This document shows, piece after piece, positions 55,067 to 64,000 of a stretch of 64,000 nt of DNA. This stretch comes from Hyunsoonleella pacifica (GTDB lineage Bacteria; Bacteroidota; Bacteroidia; Flavobacteriales; Flavobacteriaceae), in contig NZ_SIRS01000001.1 of NCBI RefSeq assembly GCF_004310335.1, positions 310,001-374,000 on the forward strand, in the 5' to 3' direction. The notes under the pieces were generated by a model that saw only the letters and a program-made list of their open reading frames with translations, had not been told where the DNA came from and did not search any database. Each line of letters opens with the position of its first letter. The first letter of the stretch is position 1. The translations under genes were made by a program, and so were the position numbers.

Positions 55067-56749
55067 ATGAAAACAATGAAAACCTTAAGACTATTTGTGT
55101 TAATGATACCTATAATATCATTTACACTATTTTATACATGTTCTAAAGCTGAAGAAGTAGAGGAAATTATAGAAATTCCAGAACCCGAAGAACCGGAGGA
55201 GACCGAAGCACCTCAACCCATAAACGAAGCGGATATTGATGCTAATAAAATAGCTACTATAAATACAGGAGGTGTAGTAGGGCAGTTTTATAACTTTTGG
55301 TCCATACGACCAATGATAAATCAAAGCAGATTTAATGGTAGTAGTTTTAGAAACTCATTACAACCCATAAAGGATTATGTGAAAAGTTACAACTTGGTTA
55401 GATCTATGGGAGGTAGAACGGATAATCTAAATATGTTTTACAAGGGAGTTGATGCATCAGGTAATATAATTACAGATTTTAGTGAGTTAATTACTACCAT
55501 GAGAAACTTTAGAAGTACTGGTTTTAAACCAAGAATAGTTTTAAGTAAAGTACCTTGGGAGATGGTTGCTAATAAAGTAGTTAATGCCTTTGGGAACACA
55601 AGCCCACCAGATGATTACGACCATTGGAGACAATACGTAAATGCATTTTTAACAACACTTGTAAATGAATTTGGTATGCAGGAAGTTAAAACATGGCGTT
55701 TTAGGGTAAGTACAGAACCAAATTATGCTCCTAATCACTGGAATGGGACTATGGAAGATTACTTTAAGCATTATGATATTACTGTTGATGAAGTTTTAAA
55801 AGTGATACCAGATGCCATAGTTGGTCCAGGTAATATGCTAACTGAAGGAGTTGCAATTTATACAACAGAGTTAATCGATCATTGTGCGAATGGTATTAAT
55901 TATGCAACAGGAGAAAGAGGCACTAAAATGGATTTCTTTAGTATTTCATATTATGAAAAAATAGATCAAAACACAGTAGCCTTGCCTGAAAAAATTCAAC
56001 CTTACAGAAACAAGTTGAACAGTTACCCCCAGTTCAGTGATATTCCTTTGGATATACAAGAATTTGGAATACTTCGAGATGAAAATCGAAAGCGTGGTTT
56101 AAGTTTAACAGATGGTACCGAACTTGGTGCAAGTTGGTATGCTACCGTTGCTGATATGGTTCATGAATTTAGAATCAACGAAATTTACGATTGGGGACAA
56201 GAAATAGAAGGTAGTGATTTGCCTCAAGGTAGAAAAAATGTAATGCGTATGTTCCAAAAAATGGAAGATGGCAATAGGCTAGAAGCAATAGATAATTTTA
56301 GTGGCTATGCAGGCGTAATTCCAGTAGTTAAAGGAGATGTTATATATTTATTAGTTTACAACCATAATCCATCAAGAACAAGTACTTCAAGTCGAACCAT
56401 TTACCCTAAGCTTGAAGGAGGTCTTATTTCTAGCGGAAATAAATGGAAAATGAATGAATGGACTGTAGATAAAAATAATGGTATTATGATGCACGAACTT
56501 TACAAAGATTTAAGAGCAGCAGGGGTTTCTGAAGATACAAACGGACGTATTTATGGAAATAGACCTTCAGATAGATTTGGCGATGGATGGAGAGATGTGC
56601 TAAATGCAAACTTATCTAAGTATCAAGGTTTGGCTGAACTTCCAAAAACGGTATCAGACTCTTTGGTGATTAAAGGAGATGGAAGTCTTATCCTTAAAGT
56701 TGATCTAGAACCGCATAGTGTTAAACTCTATGAACTTATTCCAGAATAA
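55067..56749 (+). CDS. GH39-like clan GH-A glycosidase, lipoprotein
   Basis: 560 aa. Lipoprotein signal (FTLFYTC) followed by an acidic Glu/Pro linker (about 27-50). A GH-A barrel is indicated by YNLVRSMGGRTDNLN, FKPRIVLSKVPWEM, the acid/base candidate E217 in RFRVSTEPNYAPNHW and the nucleophile candidate E332 in PLDIQEFGIL. FSISYYEKID between them matches the GH39 pattern. A beta-sandwich C-terminus ends with EPHSVKLYELIPE. GH39 members include xylosidases, iduronidases and enzymes found in ulvan loci, so a uronic acid or xylose target is reasonable. It starts a unit continued by the TTG-started gene 44 bp downstream. Confidence 0.75.
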   Translation: MKTMKTLRLFVLMIPIISFTLFYTCSKAEEVEEIIEIPEPEEPEETEAPQPINEADIDANKIATINTGGVVGQFYNFWSIRPMINQSRFNGSSFRNSLQPIKDYVKSYNLVRSMGGRTDNLNMFYKGVDASGNIITDFSELITTMRNFRSTGFKPRIVLSKVPWEMVANKVVNAFGNTSPPDDYDHWRQYVNAFLTTLVNEFGMQEVKTWRFRVSTEPNYAPNHWNGTMEDYFKHYDITVDEVLKVIPDAIVGPGNMLTEGVAIYTTELIDHCANGINYATGERGTKMDFFSISYYEKIDQNTVALPEKIQPYRNKLNSYPQFSDIPLDIQEFGILRDENRKRGLSLTDGTELGASWYATVADMVHEFRINEIYDWGQEIEGSDLPQGRKNVMRMFQKMEDGNRLEAIDNFSGYAGVIPVVKGDVIYLLVYNHNPSRTSTSSRTIYPKLEGGLISSGNKWKMNEWTVDKNNGIMMHELYKDLRAAGVSEDTNGRIYGNRPSDRFGDGWRDVLNANLSKYQGLAELPKTVSDSLVIKGDGSLILKVDLEPHSVKLYELIPE

Positions 56750-56793
56750 ATACCTTTTAAGCTTAGATTATAAATTTCAAAATAATAATTCAG

Positions 56794-58185
56794 TTGAAAA
56801 AGTTTACACTCCTTCTTGTTTGTTATGTATTTACGTTAAGTCTATTTTCTCAAATTAAACACGGACTTCGTGATGATTTAGGCAGGCATTTGATTCCCAG
56901 AGGATTTGTAATGAATACGAACGACCACAAAGGCGAAGTGTTTTTTGACAGCGACGATTATGCACGTATGGTACGCATGGGGGCTAATTTTCAAGTCATT
57001 CGTTTAGAACTAGGAAAACTTAGTAATTTTCCTGGTGGACAATTAGAGCCTCAATATTTAAAAAAGCTGGACACCCTTGTCATGCTAGGTAAAAACCATG
57101 ATATTAAAACCGTTTTTAAAATGACGGTATATGGTGTAGATAGGTTTAAGTGGGAAGACTTCTGGTTAAATCAAAACAACGACTACAAAACCTATATTGA
57201 TGCTTGGAAAGTAATTTGGAAACGTTATGCTAATGATAATGCTGTTGTGGGATATGATGTGGTTAATGAACCAAGGAAACTCTCCATGGATATTACATAC
57301 AATGAATTGACTAAAAAGTATTTAATTCCTTTATACCAAAGAATAATTGATGAAAGTCAAAAAATCAATGCCGATAAAAAGATTCTGATTCAATCTATAT
57401 TTATGAATAAGGGGGAAGCTATTGATAACAACCAATATGCTGAAATTATAGTTCCGATAAAACGAGAAAATGTGGTGTTTGCACCGCACATTTACCAGGA
57501 CAATATGGATCTTGTAAAACCTGTCATGGATCGTTTTGATAGAGAATCAGATTTGTTAAACGCTCCAATACTCATCGGCGAATGGGGTTTCCCTACCTTT
57601 GCTAGGACAGATACCTTAATCAGTGGAAGGCTAGGGCAACTAAAATACCGTGAACTTTATATAAAAACAGCCGAAGTTTTTGATAGAATGGGTGTAGGTT
57701 CAATAAAAGCATGGTTTTTAGGTAACCGAAGTATGCAGAACTTTTTACCTGGAGGTCCTTCAACTTGGGCAATTTTCAGTGATAGTACTGATGCTGGTAC
57801 AGTAGAACGAAAATATATTACTGATGTAATTTCTAGACCATTTCCTCAAAAAATAGCAGGTGATATCCAGTCATTCTTATTTAACCATGCTACAAGAACA
57901 TTAGATATAAAACTTATACCTAAAAATCAATTAGGTATTTCAAAAATTTTCATAGGCGCAAACAGACACTATCCAGATGGTTTTTCAGTATTAATAGGTA
58001 ACGATATTATACTCTATTTAAATCCTATAAAAAATGTAGGACTAGAAGTTTATAAAATACCAGAACACATCGACGCTTCAAACTTTATTTGGGATGAGAA
58101 AACACAAAAACTCATTATTTTGAAATGGCCAGAAACTCAAAAAGAACTTAATATTCGAGTGGTTCCTGGTATTAGAAATTTTTAA
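56794..58185 (+). CDS. GH5-like clan GH-A glycosidase, secreted
   Basis: 463 aa with a TTG start: no upstream in-frame ATG exists and TTG gives a clean signal peptide (MKKFTLLLVCYVFTLSLFSQ). The barrel begins GLRDDLGRHLIPRGFVMNTN. Catalytic candidates are E159 in GYDVVNEPRKLS (acid/base) and E263 in PILIGEWGFPTF (nucleophile), the standard GH5 pair. FAPHIYQDNM holds the conserved His/Tyr. A small beta domain (about 360-463) closes the protein. The substrate is unclear; related enzymes cut glycosylceramides or beta-glycans. It follows the GH39-like gene and precedes the GH2 by 26 bp. Confidence 0.8.
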   Translation: MKKFTLLLVCYVFTLSLFSQIKHGLRDDLGRHLIPRGFVMNTNDHKGEVFFDSDDYARMVRMGANFQVIRLELGKLSNFPGGQLEPQYLKKLDTLVMLGKNHDIKTVFKMTVYGVDRFKWEDFWLNQNNDYKTYIDAWKVIWKRYANDNAVVGYDVVNEPRKLSMDITYNELTKKYLIPLYQRIIDESQKINADKKILIQSIFMNKGEAIDNNQYAEIIVPIKRENVVFAPHIYQDNMDLVKPVMDRFDRESDLLNAPILIGEWGFPTFARTDTLISGRLGQLKYRELYIKTAEVFDRMGVGSIKAWFLGNRSMQNFLPGGPSTWAIFSDSTDAGTVERKYITDVISRPFPQKIAGDIQSFLFNHATRTLDIKLIPKNQLGISKIFIGANRHYPDGFSVLIGNDIILYLNPIKNVGLEVYKIPEHIDASNFIWDEKTQKLIILKWPETQKELNIRVVPGIRNF

Positions 58186-58211
58186 ATAATTCAACTTTTT
58201 TTAGTCATAAA

Positions 58212-61190
58212 ATGATAAACAACCTCTTTAAAAGTAAATTCTTTTTCATTCTTTTTTTTAGCTTAACCTTTATGTCTTGTGAGACTAAATCTCATAATGC
58301 CTCAGAAACGTTTGAAAAAACAAGAACAAAATATAATTTCAATCTAGATTGGAAATTTATTAAAGAGAACCCGCAAGATGCCCAAAACATAAGTTTTGAT
58401 GACGTTACCTGGAGTACAGTAAGCTGTCCGCATACCTTTAATGATATCGATACATTCGATGATTACAGCCTAGGGCATCACGATGGTGAGGAAAACCAAT
58501 GGAGAGGTACAGTTTGGTATCGTAAGCATTTTAAATTGACAAAATCTGATAAAGGAAAAAAGGTTTTTATTGAGTTTGAATCAGTACGTCAAATTGCTGA
58601 TGTGTATATTAATGGGATACATTTAGGTCAAAATCAAACAGGATTTATCCCTTTCGGATTCGATTTAACACCGTATATTAAATATGATAGCGATAATATC
58701 ATTGCTGTTAAAGTGAATAACGACAGAGGTGATCATTTTAGAGATAACTTTCCATTAGTTTGGAATCACGAGCATTGGCATCCTACACATGGAGGTATTT
58801 ACCGCAATGTATTTTTACATGTAATGGATCAACTTCACATCACATTACCGCTATATGATAATTTAGAAACTTTAGGAACGTATGTGTATGCTGAAAACAT
58901 ATCAGAAACCAACGCGGATATTTTTGTAAACGCAGAAGTTAAAAATGAATATGATACCTCTAAAACAGTTGATTTTGAAGCAAAAATATTTGATAATGAC
59001 GGGGAACTTGTGGGTGTTTCTGATGCACAAAAAGTGTTAAAAGCTGGAGAGAAATATACCTTTTCTACACAAACCAATTTAGAAAATCCAAACCGTTGGT
59101 ATACACGTCATCCGTATATGTATAAAGTTGAAACTGTGTTAAAGGTAAATGGAAAAGCCATTGATTCATATAGTACCCCTTTTGGTATTCGCACATTTAA
59201 TTTTGATAAGGATAAGGGCTTTTTTAATAACGGCGAATATGCTAAACTACACGGTTGGGGGCAAAAACCTACCAATGCTTGGGCAGGTTTAGGCACTGCG
59301 TTACCCGATTGGTTGCGCGATCATACATTCCAACTTATGGATGAAGCGGGTGGTAATTTTATCAGATGGGGCCATTGTGCTGGTTCGCCAGCTGAGGTTG
59401 CTATGGGCGATAAATATGGGTTTGTAAATTTGATGCCAGGAGTAAGTGGCGAATCTGAAGATGAAGGTAAAACTTGGGATATCCGTATTAAAGCCTTCAA
59501 AGATATGATTGTATATTATAGAAACCATCCGTCTATAATGATTTGGGAAGGCGGTAATTGGGCCGAAAGTGCTGCACATTATCAAGAAATTTTAGATGTG
59601 ATTAATACATTCGATCCTAAGGGCAAACGCTTAATGGGGAATAGACGAGCAGATGTTAAAAATGATTCTGAAGGTTATGTAACTATTGAAATTGGTACAG
59701 AAGGTTGGGAACGTGAATACCCTGATTTACCATTAATAGAAAGCGAATACATGCGAGAAGAAGCACCAAGGCGTATTTGGGATAAACATTCGCCAGATGA
59801 TAATTTTTATAGCCATCCAAATATTGAAAAGAATACTTATAAAATAACTTCAGAAAAGTTTGCAGTAAGACAGGTAGAACATTGGTGGGATAAAATGGGT
59901 AGAAAAGCGTATCACGTTGGTGGTGCTAATTGGATTTTTTCTGATGGTACTCATGGTGGTCGTGGGCAAACCGAAGTTACAAGAGCAAGCGGAGAAGTAG
60001 ATGCAGTACGCTTACCAAAAGAAGCGTTTTATGCTCTAAAGGCAATGTGGCGACCAGAACCGCAAGTACATATTATTGGGCATTGGAATTATAAAGAAGG
60101 CACTAAAAAAGATATATTTGTAGTGTCTAATACTGCTGGGGTAAAACTATATGTTAATGGCAAATTAATTGGAGAAAATACAACCCCAAAAAAAGGGTAT
60201 TTATATACGTTTAAAAATGTAGTTTGGGAAACTGGCAATATTAAAGCAGAAGGTATTATTGATAATAAAGTTAGCGTCACACAAACTAAAGTAACTTCGG
60301 GGCAACCTGCAGCGTTGAAATTGACCCCAATTACAGGGCCAAACGGATGGCGCGCAGATGGATCAGATATAGCTTTAATTGATGTTGAGGTGGTTGATGC
60401 AGAAGGTAGAAGATGTCCGCTTGCAAAAGGTCGTATAGATTTTACTGTAGAAGGACCAGCCATTTGGCGTGGTGGCTATAATAGCGGAAAAGAAAACTCA
60501 ACCAATAATTTATATTTAGATGTTGAATCGGGTATAAATCGTGTTGCAGTGCGCTCAATTTTAAAAGCAGGAAATGTTACAATTACAGCAACCAAAAAGG
60601 GGTTACCAGTTGCTAGTGTAACAGCAACATCTAATCCTGTAGATATTAAAAACGGTTTAACCGAAGAGCTACCTCAGGTATTTGAAAATGTACTTACAGA
60701 AGAGCCTATGCCTGTTTATACGCCAAAAATTCCAGAATACGTACCAGGTAAAACAAATAAAAGTAAACTTTTTACAAAATTTAGTTATACAGGCGATGGT
60801 AAAGCCATGTTGCGTACTAATATGCACTGGGGTAAAAAAGCCTACACTGATATGGAAGAAAACTACACGGTAGTGCCACAATATTTAAGAGGGTCAGAAT
60901 ATATAAGAACACCAAATTCTGATAATAGATATTGGGCCAGAGACCAACTGCAATTTATTGCTGGTATGAAGATGCATATCTATATTTTACACGATGATGC
61001 AGTAAAACGACCAGAATTCTTATTTAGTGATTACAAAGATACTGGCGATAATATTAAAGTTGGTAAAGTAGTAATGTCAATTTTCCATCGCGTTGCAGAA
61101 ACTGGTGATAGTATTATTATGGCTGGAAACAGTGATGGTGATGCTCCAAAAAATTGTAGAATGTATACCGTAGTAGGCAAGAAGTATTAG
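58212..61190 (+). CDS. GH2-family glycosidase, lipoprotein
   Basis: 992 aa. Lipoprotein signal (LTFMSC). The sugar-binding jelly roll has WSTVSCPHTFNDIDTFDDYS and RGTVWYRKHFKL, then immunoglobulin-like domains, then the barrel (FNNGEYAKLHGWGQKPT onward). The usual acid/base motif WxxGNE reads MIWEGGNWAES, with Trp450 at the Glu place and E446 four residues earlier. The nucleophile segment is PLIESEYMREE (E510/E512). C-terminal domains (about 680-820) include a Big/DUF4982-like part with VKLYVNGKLIGEN. This form occurs in GH2 enzymes of marine sulfated-glycan loci. Galactosidase or glucuronidase activity is possible. It is the last gene of its run. Confidence 0.88.
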   Translation: MINNLFKSKFFFILFFSLTFMSCETKSHNASETFEKTRTKYNFNLDWKFIKENPQDAQNISFDDVTWSTVSCPHTFNDIDTFDDYSLGHHDGEENQWRGTVWYRKHFKLTKSDKGKKVFIEFESVRQIADVYINGIHLGQNQTGFIPFGFDLTPYIKYDSDNIIAVKVNNDRGDHFRDNFPLVWNHEHWHPTHGGIYRNVFLHVMDQLHITLPLYDNLETLGTYVYAENISETNADIFVNAEVKNEYDTSKTVDFEAKIFDNDGELVGVSDAQKVLKAGEKYTFSTQTNLENPNRWYTRHPYMYKVETVLKVNGKAIDSYSTPFGIRTFNFDKDKGFFNNGEYAKLHGWGQKPTNAWAGLGTALPDWLRDHTFQLMDEAGGNFIRWGHCAGSPAEVAMGDKYGFVNLMPGVSGESEDEGKTWDIRIKAFKDMIVYYRNHPSIMIWEGGNWAESAAHYQEILDVINTFDPKGKRLMGNRRADVKNDSEGYVTIEIGTEGWEREYPDLPLIESEYMREEAPRRIWDKHSPDDNFYSHPNIEKNTYKITSEKFAVRQVEHWWDKMGRKAYHVGGANWIFSDGTHGGRGQTEVTRASGEVDAVRLPKEAFYALKAMWRPEPQVHIIGHWNYKEGTKKDIFVVSNTAGVKLYVNGKLIGENTTPKKGYLYTFKNVVWETGNIKAEGIIDNKVSVTQTKVTSGQPAALKLTPITGPNGWRADGSDIALIDVEVVDAEGRRCPLAKGRIDFTVEGPAIWRGGYNSGKENSTNNLYLDVESGINRVAVRSILKAGNVTITATKKGLPVASVTATSNPVDIKNGLTEELPQVFENVLTEEPMPVYTPKIPEYVPGKTNKSKLFTKFSYTGDGKAMLRTNMHWGKKAYTDMEENYTVVPQYLRGSEYIRTPNSDNRYWARDQLQFIAGMKMHIYILHDDAVKRPEFLFSDYKDTGDNIKVGKVVMSIFHRVAETGDSIIMAGNSDGDAPKNCRMYTVVGKKY

Positions 61191-61210
61191 AAAGTAGGAT
61201 TAAAAATTTT

Positions 61211-61300
61211 TTAGGCGTTACCCGCAAGGGGTCGGGCTTTCGGGAGTCGCTCTCTCCTGCGTCGAGGAGCTTCAACAAATCCCTAAATCCCTAACGCAGC
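61211..61300. repeat. GC-rich intergenic repeat with inverted ends
   Basis: It is bounded by GCGTTA near 61215 and TAACGC near 61292, with ACCCGCAAGGGGTCGGGCTT inside. The base composition is strikingly unlike the AT-rich surroundings. Similar sequences are scattered between genes in flavobacterial genomes, from memory, so it is likely a REP-like element. Confidence 0.55.
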
Positions 61301-61426
61301 AGTTCTGCCAAATCAGTTGTTTCATAAGGGTCAAAGTCATTTTGCTAGATTCTGATAACGAAAAAAAGCACATTACTGGTTATTTATAACGGTTAATCAA
61401 CTGTTTATCGAATTTAGCCTCGAAAC

Positions 61427-61443
61427 CAGTACAGTAAAGGACG
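61427..61443 (+). promoter_or_regulatory. Diverged copy of the catabolic operator-like element
   Basis: CCAGTACAGTAAAGGACGC lies 41 bp before ATG 61485. It has AGTACAG and AGGACG, with three extra bases between them compared with the copy at 38966. Confidence 0.35.
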
Positions 61444-61484
61444 CTTTTTAGCAGAAAAATAAATAGTTTTAATAAAAAGTGGAA

Positions 61485-64000
61485 ATGGAAAACAGTAATA
61501 TTCGCAAAAGCCAATTTTATAAAGCAATATTTCTAGCAAGTTTAACCTTTATACTCAGCTTAAAATCTTTCAGTCAGGACTATCCTTTTACATTGCCCAA
61601 TTCAATAACAGCATCTTTAAATGTGGATACTGATAGTACCGAACCTTTCAATAATAAGTTAATTGGCTATAATATTCAAGGCTTTGATACCCAACTTCAA
61701 AAAGATTTTATAAACCTTGTAGATCCAGTAACTATTCGTTTTCCACATGGGGTGTGGGCCAATTTTTACGAATGGGAAACTGATGGTTATCAAGACGATG
61801 CCTACGATAATCGAGACCATGAAGAAGCATTACAAACTTTCGTTTGTTGTATTAAAGGTGAAATAGATGGTATCGCCGATTTAAATACACAAAAAAAGAA
61901 TCGAACAGGAGGAGAGGGTTACGATATGATGTGGACTTACTCCATCAATTTTGATGACGGAGCCAGTAGTGTAGCGAGAGCACAAAAAGATATTGGCTTG
62001 GGTTTAGAGGTCAAAGCCATAGAATTGGGAAACGAACATTTTTGGCGCGGACAACGTAATTTGAGAACAGAAACGCCCGAAATGTATTTAGCCGCCGCTT
62101 TAGAAGTTTCTAGTGCGTTAAAAGCAGAATTTCCTAATATTAAATTGTCTTTGCCCTTAAGTTGGAGAAATGGTATTGACAGTTCAATAGATCATACAAG
62201 CTATAATAATACCATTATCGGGGATGGAAGTTTTTTTGATGCTATATCGTTACATAAATATATGGGAGCCGATCCTGATCAAGCAGCAGATAGTAATACT
62301 GCATACGCACTATTGTTAACAGCAAAATTAGAACTAGAAGGTTCTGCAAACTGGGTAAGGAGCTTTGCACCAGGAAAACCTATTTGGTTAACCGAATGGG
62401 GTGTTTCAGCAGGTGAAAATGTTCATGGAGGCGCCTGTTTAGGTATGGCAGATGTATTTATGTTTATGGCAGAAAACCAAGATATTTATGAACGTGCTAA
62501 CTGGTTTATCTTTAATCGTGTTTTAAATGCTATGGTGGTGGTTGGGAGCAATAGAGAGCCTGTTTACCCACTACAAAAAAGGGGCTATTTATCTACTTAC
62601 GAAATTATTCAAGATGTATTTAGAGATGCTACCCTGTTGAATGGTACAATAACGTCTTCGGCACAATTAACCGTTTCAAGAGGTTCTGTAAACGCCGTCA
62701 ATGCCAGAGCAACTACCAATGAATTTGGTGAAACTAAAGTGGTAGCCGTAAATCTTACGGACAAACCTGTCGTCTTTGAATTAAAGTTTGATGATGTGGT
62801 GTATTCCAGAAGTTTTAAGCACGAAGCACTGATATTCGATAATTTGGGTGAAGTAGATCCTATAGATTATTTTACGGATCCGTTACAATTGGTTAAGGAA
62901 GGAACTAGTACAATTACTTTGCCACCATTGTCGGTTAGTAAAATTTCAGAAATTTATTTTGACGAGTCCATACATTTAATTGCCGGTACTGTTGAAGCCG
63001 AAGATTATAAAGATGGTGGAGAAGGCGTTGGCTTTTCAGATACAACAGCCGACAATACATTGAGTCCAGGCATCGATACCGATGGGGTAGATGTGGGGAC
63101 GGACGGCGGTATTACTTACGTTGGCGATACCCAAAATAGCGAATGGTTAAAATATGATGTCAATGTTTTAAACACAGATGATTACGATTTTGAGTTTGTT
63201 TATGCATCTGCAACTGCTGGAGCTTTGGTGCGTATAGAGATCGACGACGTTGTTGTTTTCGATAACTTTTCATTACCACAAACGGCCAGTGCTATCGATT
63301 TTCAGACCATTACAAAATTAACAGTCCCGTTAACGAAAGGGCTTCACGAGTTGAAACTCAATGTGCAGAAAGGGGGATTCAATTTAGATAAAATCAATGT
63401 GCTAGCGGTTCCAATTTTAGAAGCACCAATGTTCGTGACGCCAAATGATTTGGACAATATTGAACCAGGGAATTCTATTGAGGTTGAGGCCTCTACAACC
63501 AGCGCGCCCGAGAAAATTGCCAGTATGGAACTTTTTATAAATGACATTTTGGTGCGTAGTATTGCTTCTGCGCCCTACACATGGGGGTTTTCTGGGCAAA
63601 ATGATGCACTTCTTGAGAATATTGTAGAAGGCACCTATAATTTAAAACTGGTATTGACCGATCATAGGGGCAGAACTAAGGAGAGCACAATTATAGTGAC
63701 TAGTACAGATTATCCAACAAGGCCGTTTTCGGGAACAGCGCATATTGTTCCCGGGGTAATTCAAGTTGAGGATTATGATTTAGGAGGTTCAGGATTTGCA
63801 TTTTTAGATTCTTCTGTAGGCAATTCCGGGGGTGCCTATCGTAATGAAGTAGGTGATGACGTTGATGTTGCAGAAGGCGGTACAGGATTCGTAACAACAG
63901 GGCTCAGTGGGAACGAATATACAAGATATACCATAAACGTCACAGAAAGCGGACGCTTTGAAATGTTGGTAAATTATGCCACCTTTTCCAGTAATTCAAA
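61485..64000 (+). CDS. Clan GH-A glycosidase with CBM6-like modules (3' end beyond window)
   Basis: At least 838 codons from ATG 61485 (GTG 61479 is an alternative) with no stop before the window edge. Signal peptide ends SLKSFSQ. The barrel has IGYNIQGFDTQL, VTIRFPHGVWANFYEWE, acid/base candidate E184 in AIELGNEHFW and nucleophile candidate E304 in PIWLTEWGVSAGE, resembling GH39/GH51-type enzymes. A beta domain (about 390-490) follows, then a CBM6-like module (GTVEAEDYKDGGEGVGFSD, about 503-640), an Ig-like domain (about 645-740) and the start of a second CBM6-like module (IVPGVIQVEDYDLGGSGFAF). The modular layout suits an extracellular endo-enzyme on insoluble polymer. A type IX secretion tail may lie beyond the window. 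Confidence 0.8.
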   Translation, partial: MENSNIRKSQFYKAIFLASLTFILSLKSFSQDYPFTLPNSITASLNVDTDSTEPFNNKLIGYNIQGFDTQLQKDFINLVDPVTIRFPHGVWANFYEWETDGYQDDAYDNRDHEEALQTFVCCIKGEIDGIADLNTQKKNRTGGEGYDMMWTYSINFDDGASSVARAQKDIGLGLEVKAIELGNEHFWRGQRNLRTETPEMYLAAALEVSSALKAEFPNIKLSLPLSWRNGIDSSIDHTSYNNTIIGDGSFFDAISLHKYMGADPDQAADSNTAYALLLTAKLELEGSANWVRSFAPGKPIWLTEWGVSAGENVHGGACLGMADVFMFMAENQDIYERANWFIFNRVLNAMVVVGSNREPVYPLQKRGYLSTYEIIQDVFRDATLLNGTITSSAQLTVSRGSVNAVNARATTNEFGETKVVAVNLTDKPVVFELKFDDVVYSRSFKHEALIFDNLGEVDPIDYFTDPLQLVKEGTSTITLPPLSVSKISEIYFDESIHLIAGTVEAEDYKDGGEGVGFSDTTADNTLSPGIDTDGVDVGTDGGITYVGDTQNSEWLKYDVNVLNTDDYDFEFVYASATAGALVRIEIDDVVVFDNFSLPQTASAIDFQTITKLTVPLTKGLHELKLNVQKGGFNLDKINVLAVPILEAPMFVTPNDLDNIEPGNSIEVEASTTSAPEKIASMELFINDILVRSIASAPYTWGFSGQNDALLENIVEGTYNLKLVLTDHRGRTKESTIIVTSTDYPTRPFSGTAHIVPGVIQVEDYDLGGSGFAFLDSSVGNSGGAYRNEVGDDVDVAEGGTGFVTTGLSGNEYTRYTINVTESGRFEMLVNYATFSSNS

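Larger units (their letters stand above)
61191..61484. other. 294-bp intergenic region with a GC-rich repeat and an operator-like site
   Basis: It contains a GC-rich element bounded by GCGTTA/TAACGC (61211-61300) and an operator-like sequence at 61427-61443. No small ORF with a credible start was seen. Confidence 0.5.

Noticed and set aside
60089-60463. Minus-strand ORF of 124 codons
   Set aside because: It is antisense to the conserved GH2 coding sequence, and its composition is that expected of a shadow frame.
61211-61300. Integron attC site (GCGTTA/TAACGC ends)
   Set aside because: The core-site order and sequence do not fit attC, and there is no integrase or cassette array.

Overview
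The window looks like part of a marine Bacteroidota (Flavobacteriaceae-type) chromosome. It is AT-rich, its secreted enzymes are mostly lipoproteins, and it is packed with glycosidases, sulfatases and putative lyases. It reads as a large polysaccharide-utilisation region for a sulfated, L-rhamnose-rich glycan. The evidence is three intact GH78 rhamnosidases, three GH106-type rhamnosidases (one only as its 3' end), four S1-type sulfatases, three jelly-roll lyase-like lipoproteins and a RhaT-type rhamnose/H+ symporter. Ulvan is my best guess for the substrate, but that is inference. No SusC/SusD pair, no hybrid two-component sensor and no RhaB/RhaD-like genes are visible in these 64 kb.

Layout. 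1-8446 (+): the tail of a GH106, GH78, a decayed GH106 tail, sulfatase, Tat-exported enolase-superfamily enzyme, a CBM-like protein and a nucleoside-hydrolase-like protein. 8750-24769 (+): arabinose/fucose-isomerase-like enzyme, GH2, a VCBS-repeat protein cut by a nonsense codon, sulfatase, GH106, sulfatase, GH78, RhaT. 24848-30274 (+): a three-gene 'planctomycete-type' module (DUF2231/cytochrome c/DUF1549/DUF1553, DUF1501, NHL). 30285-38932: a separate signalling/export unit, with an NtrC-type regulator and its kinase on the minus strand, divergent from a TolC/HlyD/MacB-type exporter. 39071-47432: GH106-like enzyme, then three minus-strand lyase-like paralogs separated by gene relics. 47716-61190 (+): GH78, GH43, sulfatase, DUF1080, GH39-like, GH5-like, GH2. 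61485-end (+): a GH-A-type enzyme with CBM6-like modules, cut by the window edge.

How it fits together. The lyases would open the backbone, sulfatases remove sulfate, and GH78/GH106 release L-rhamnose. GH2, GH39, GH43 and GH5 would trim uronic acid, xylose or other residues. RhaT imports rhamnose and the isomerase-like enzyme may begin its catabolism.

The most interesting observations are these. (i) A recurrent element, roughly ATGATAGTACAGGAC with a 10-bp internal direct repeat, lies 40-95 bp before at least nine catabolic genes and looks like the operator of one regulon. It is expanded to four perfect tandem copies before one lyase gene. (ii) Decayed glycosidase fragments sit between the lyase paralogs, in the order expected if a block running from a GH106 3' end through the lyase to a GH78 5' end was duplicated. 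(iii) Both GH2 enzymes lack the usual acid/base Glu. (iv) The planctomycete-type cytochrome/DUF module sits inside a rhamnose locus. (v) The exporter operon has a sigma-54-like promoter and a perfect upstream palindrome next to its NtrC-type regulator.
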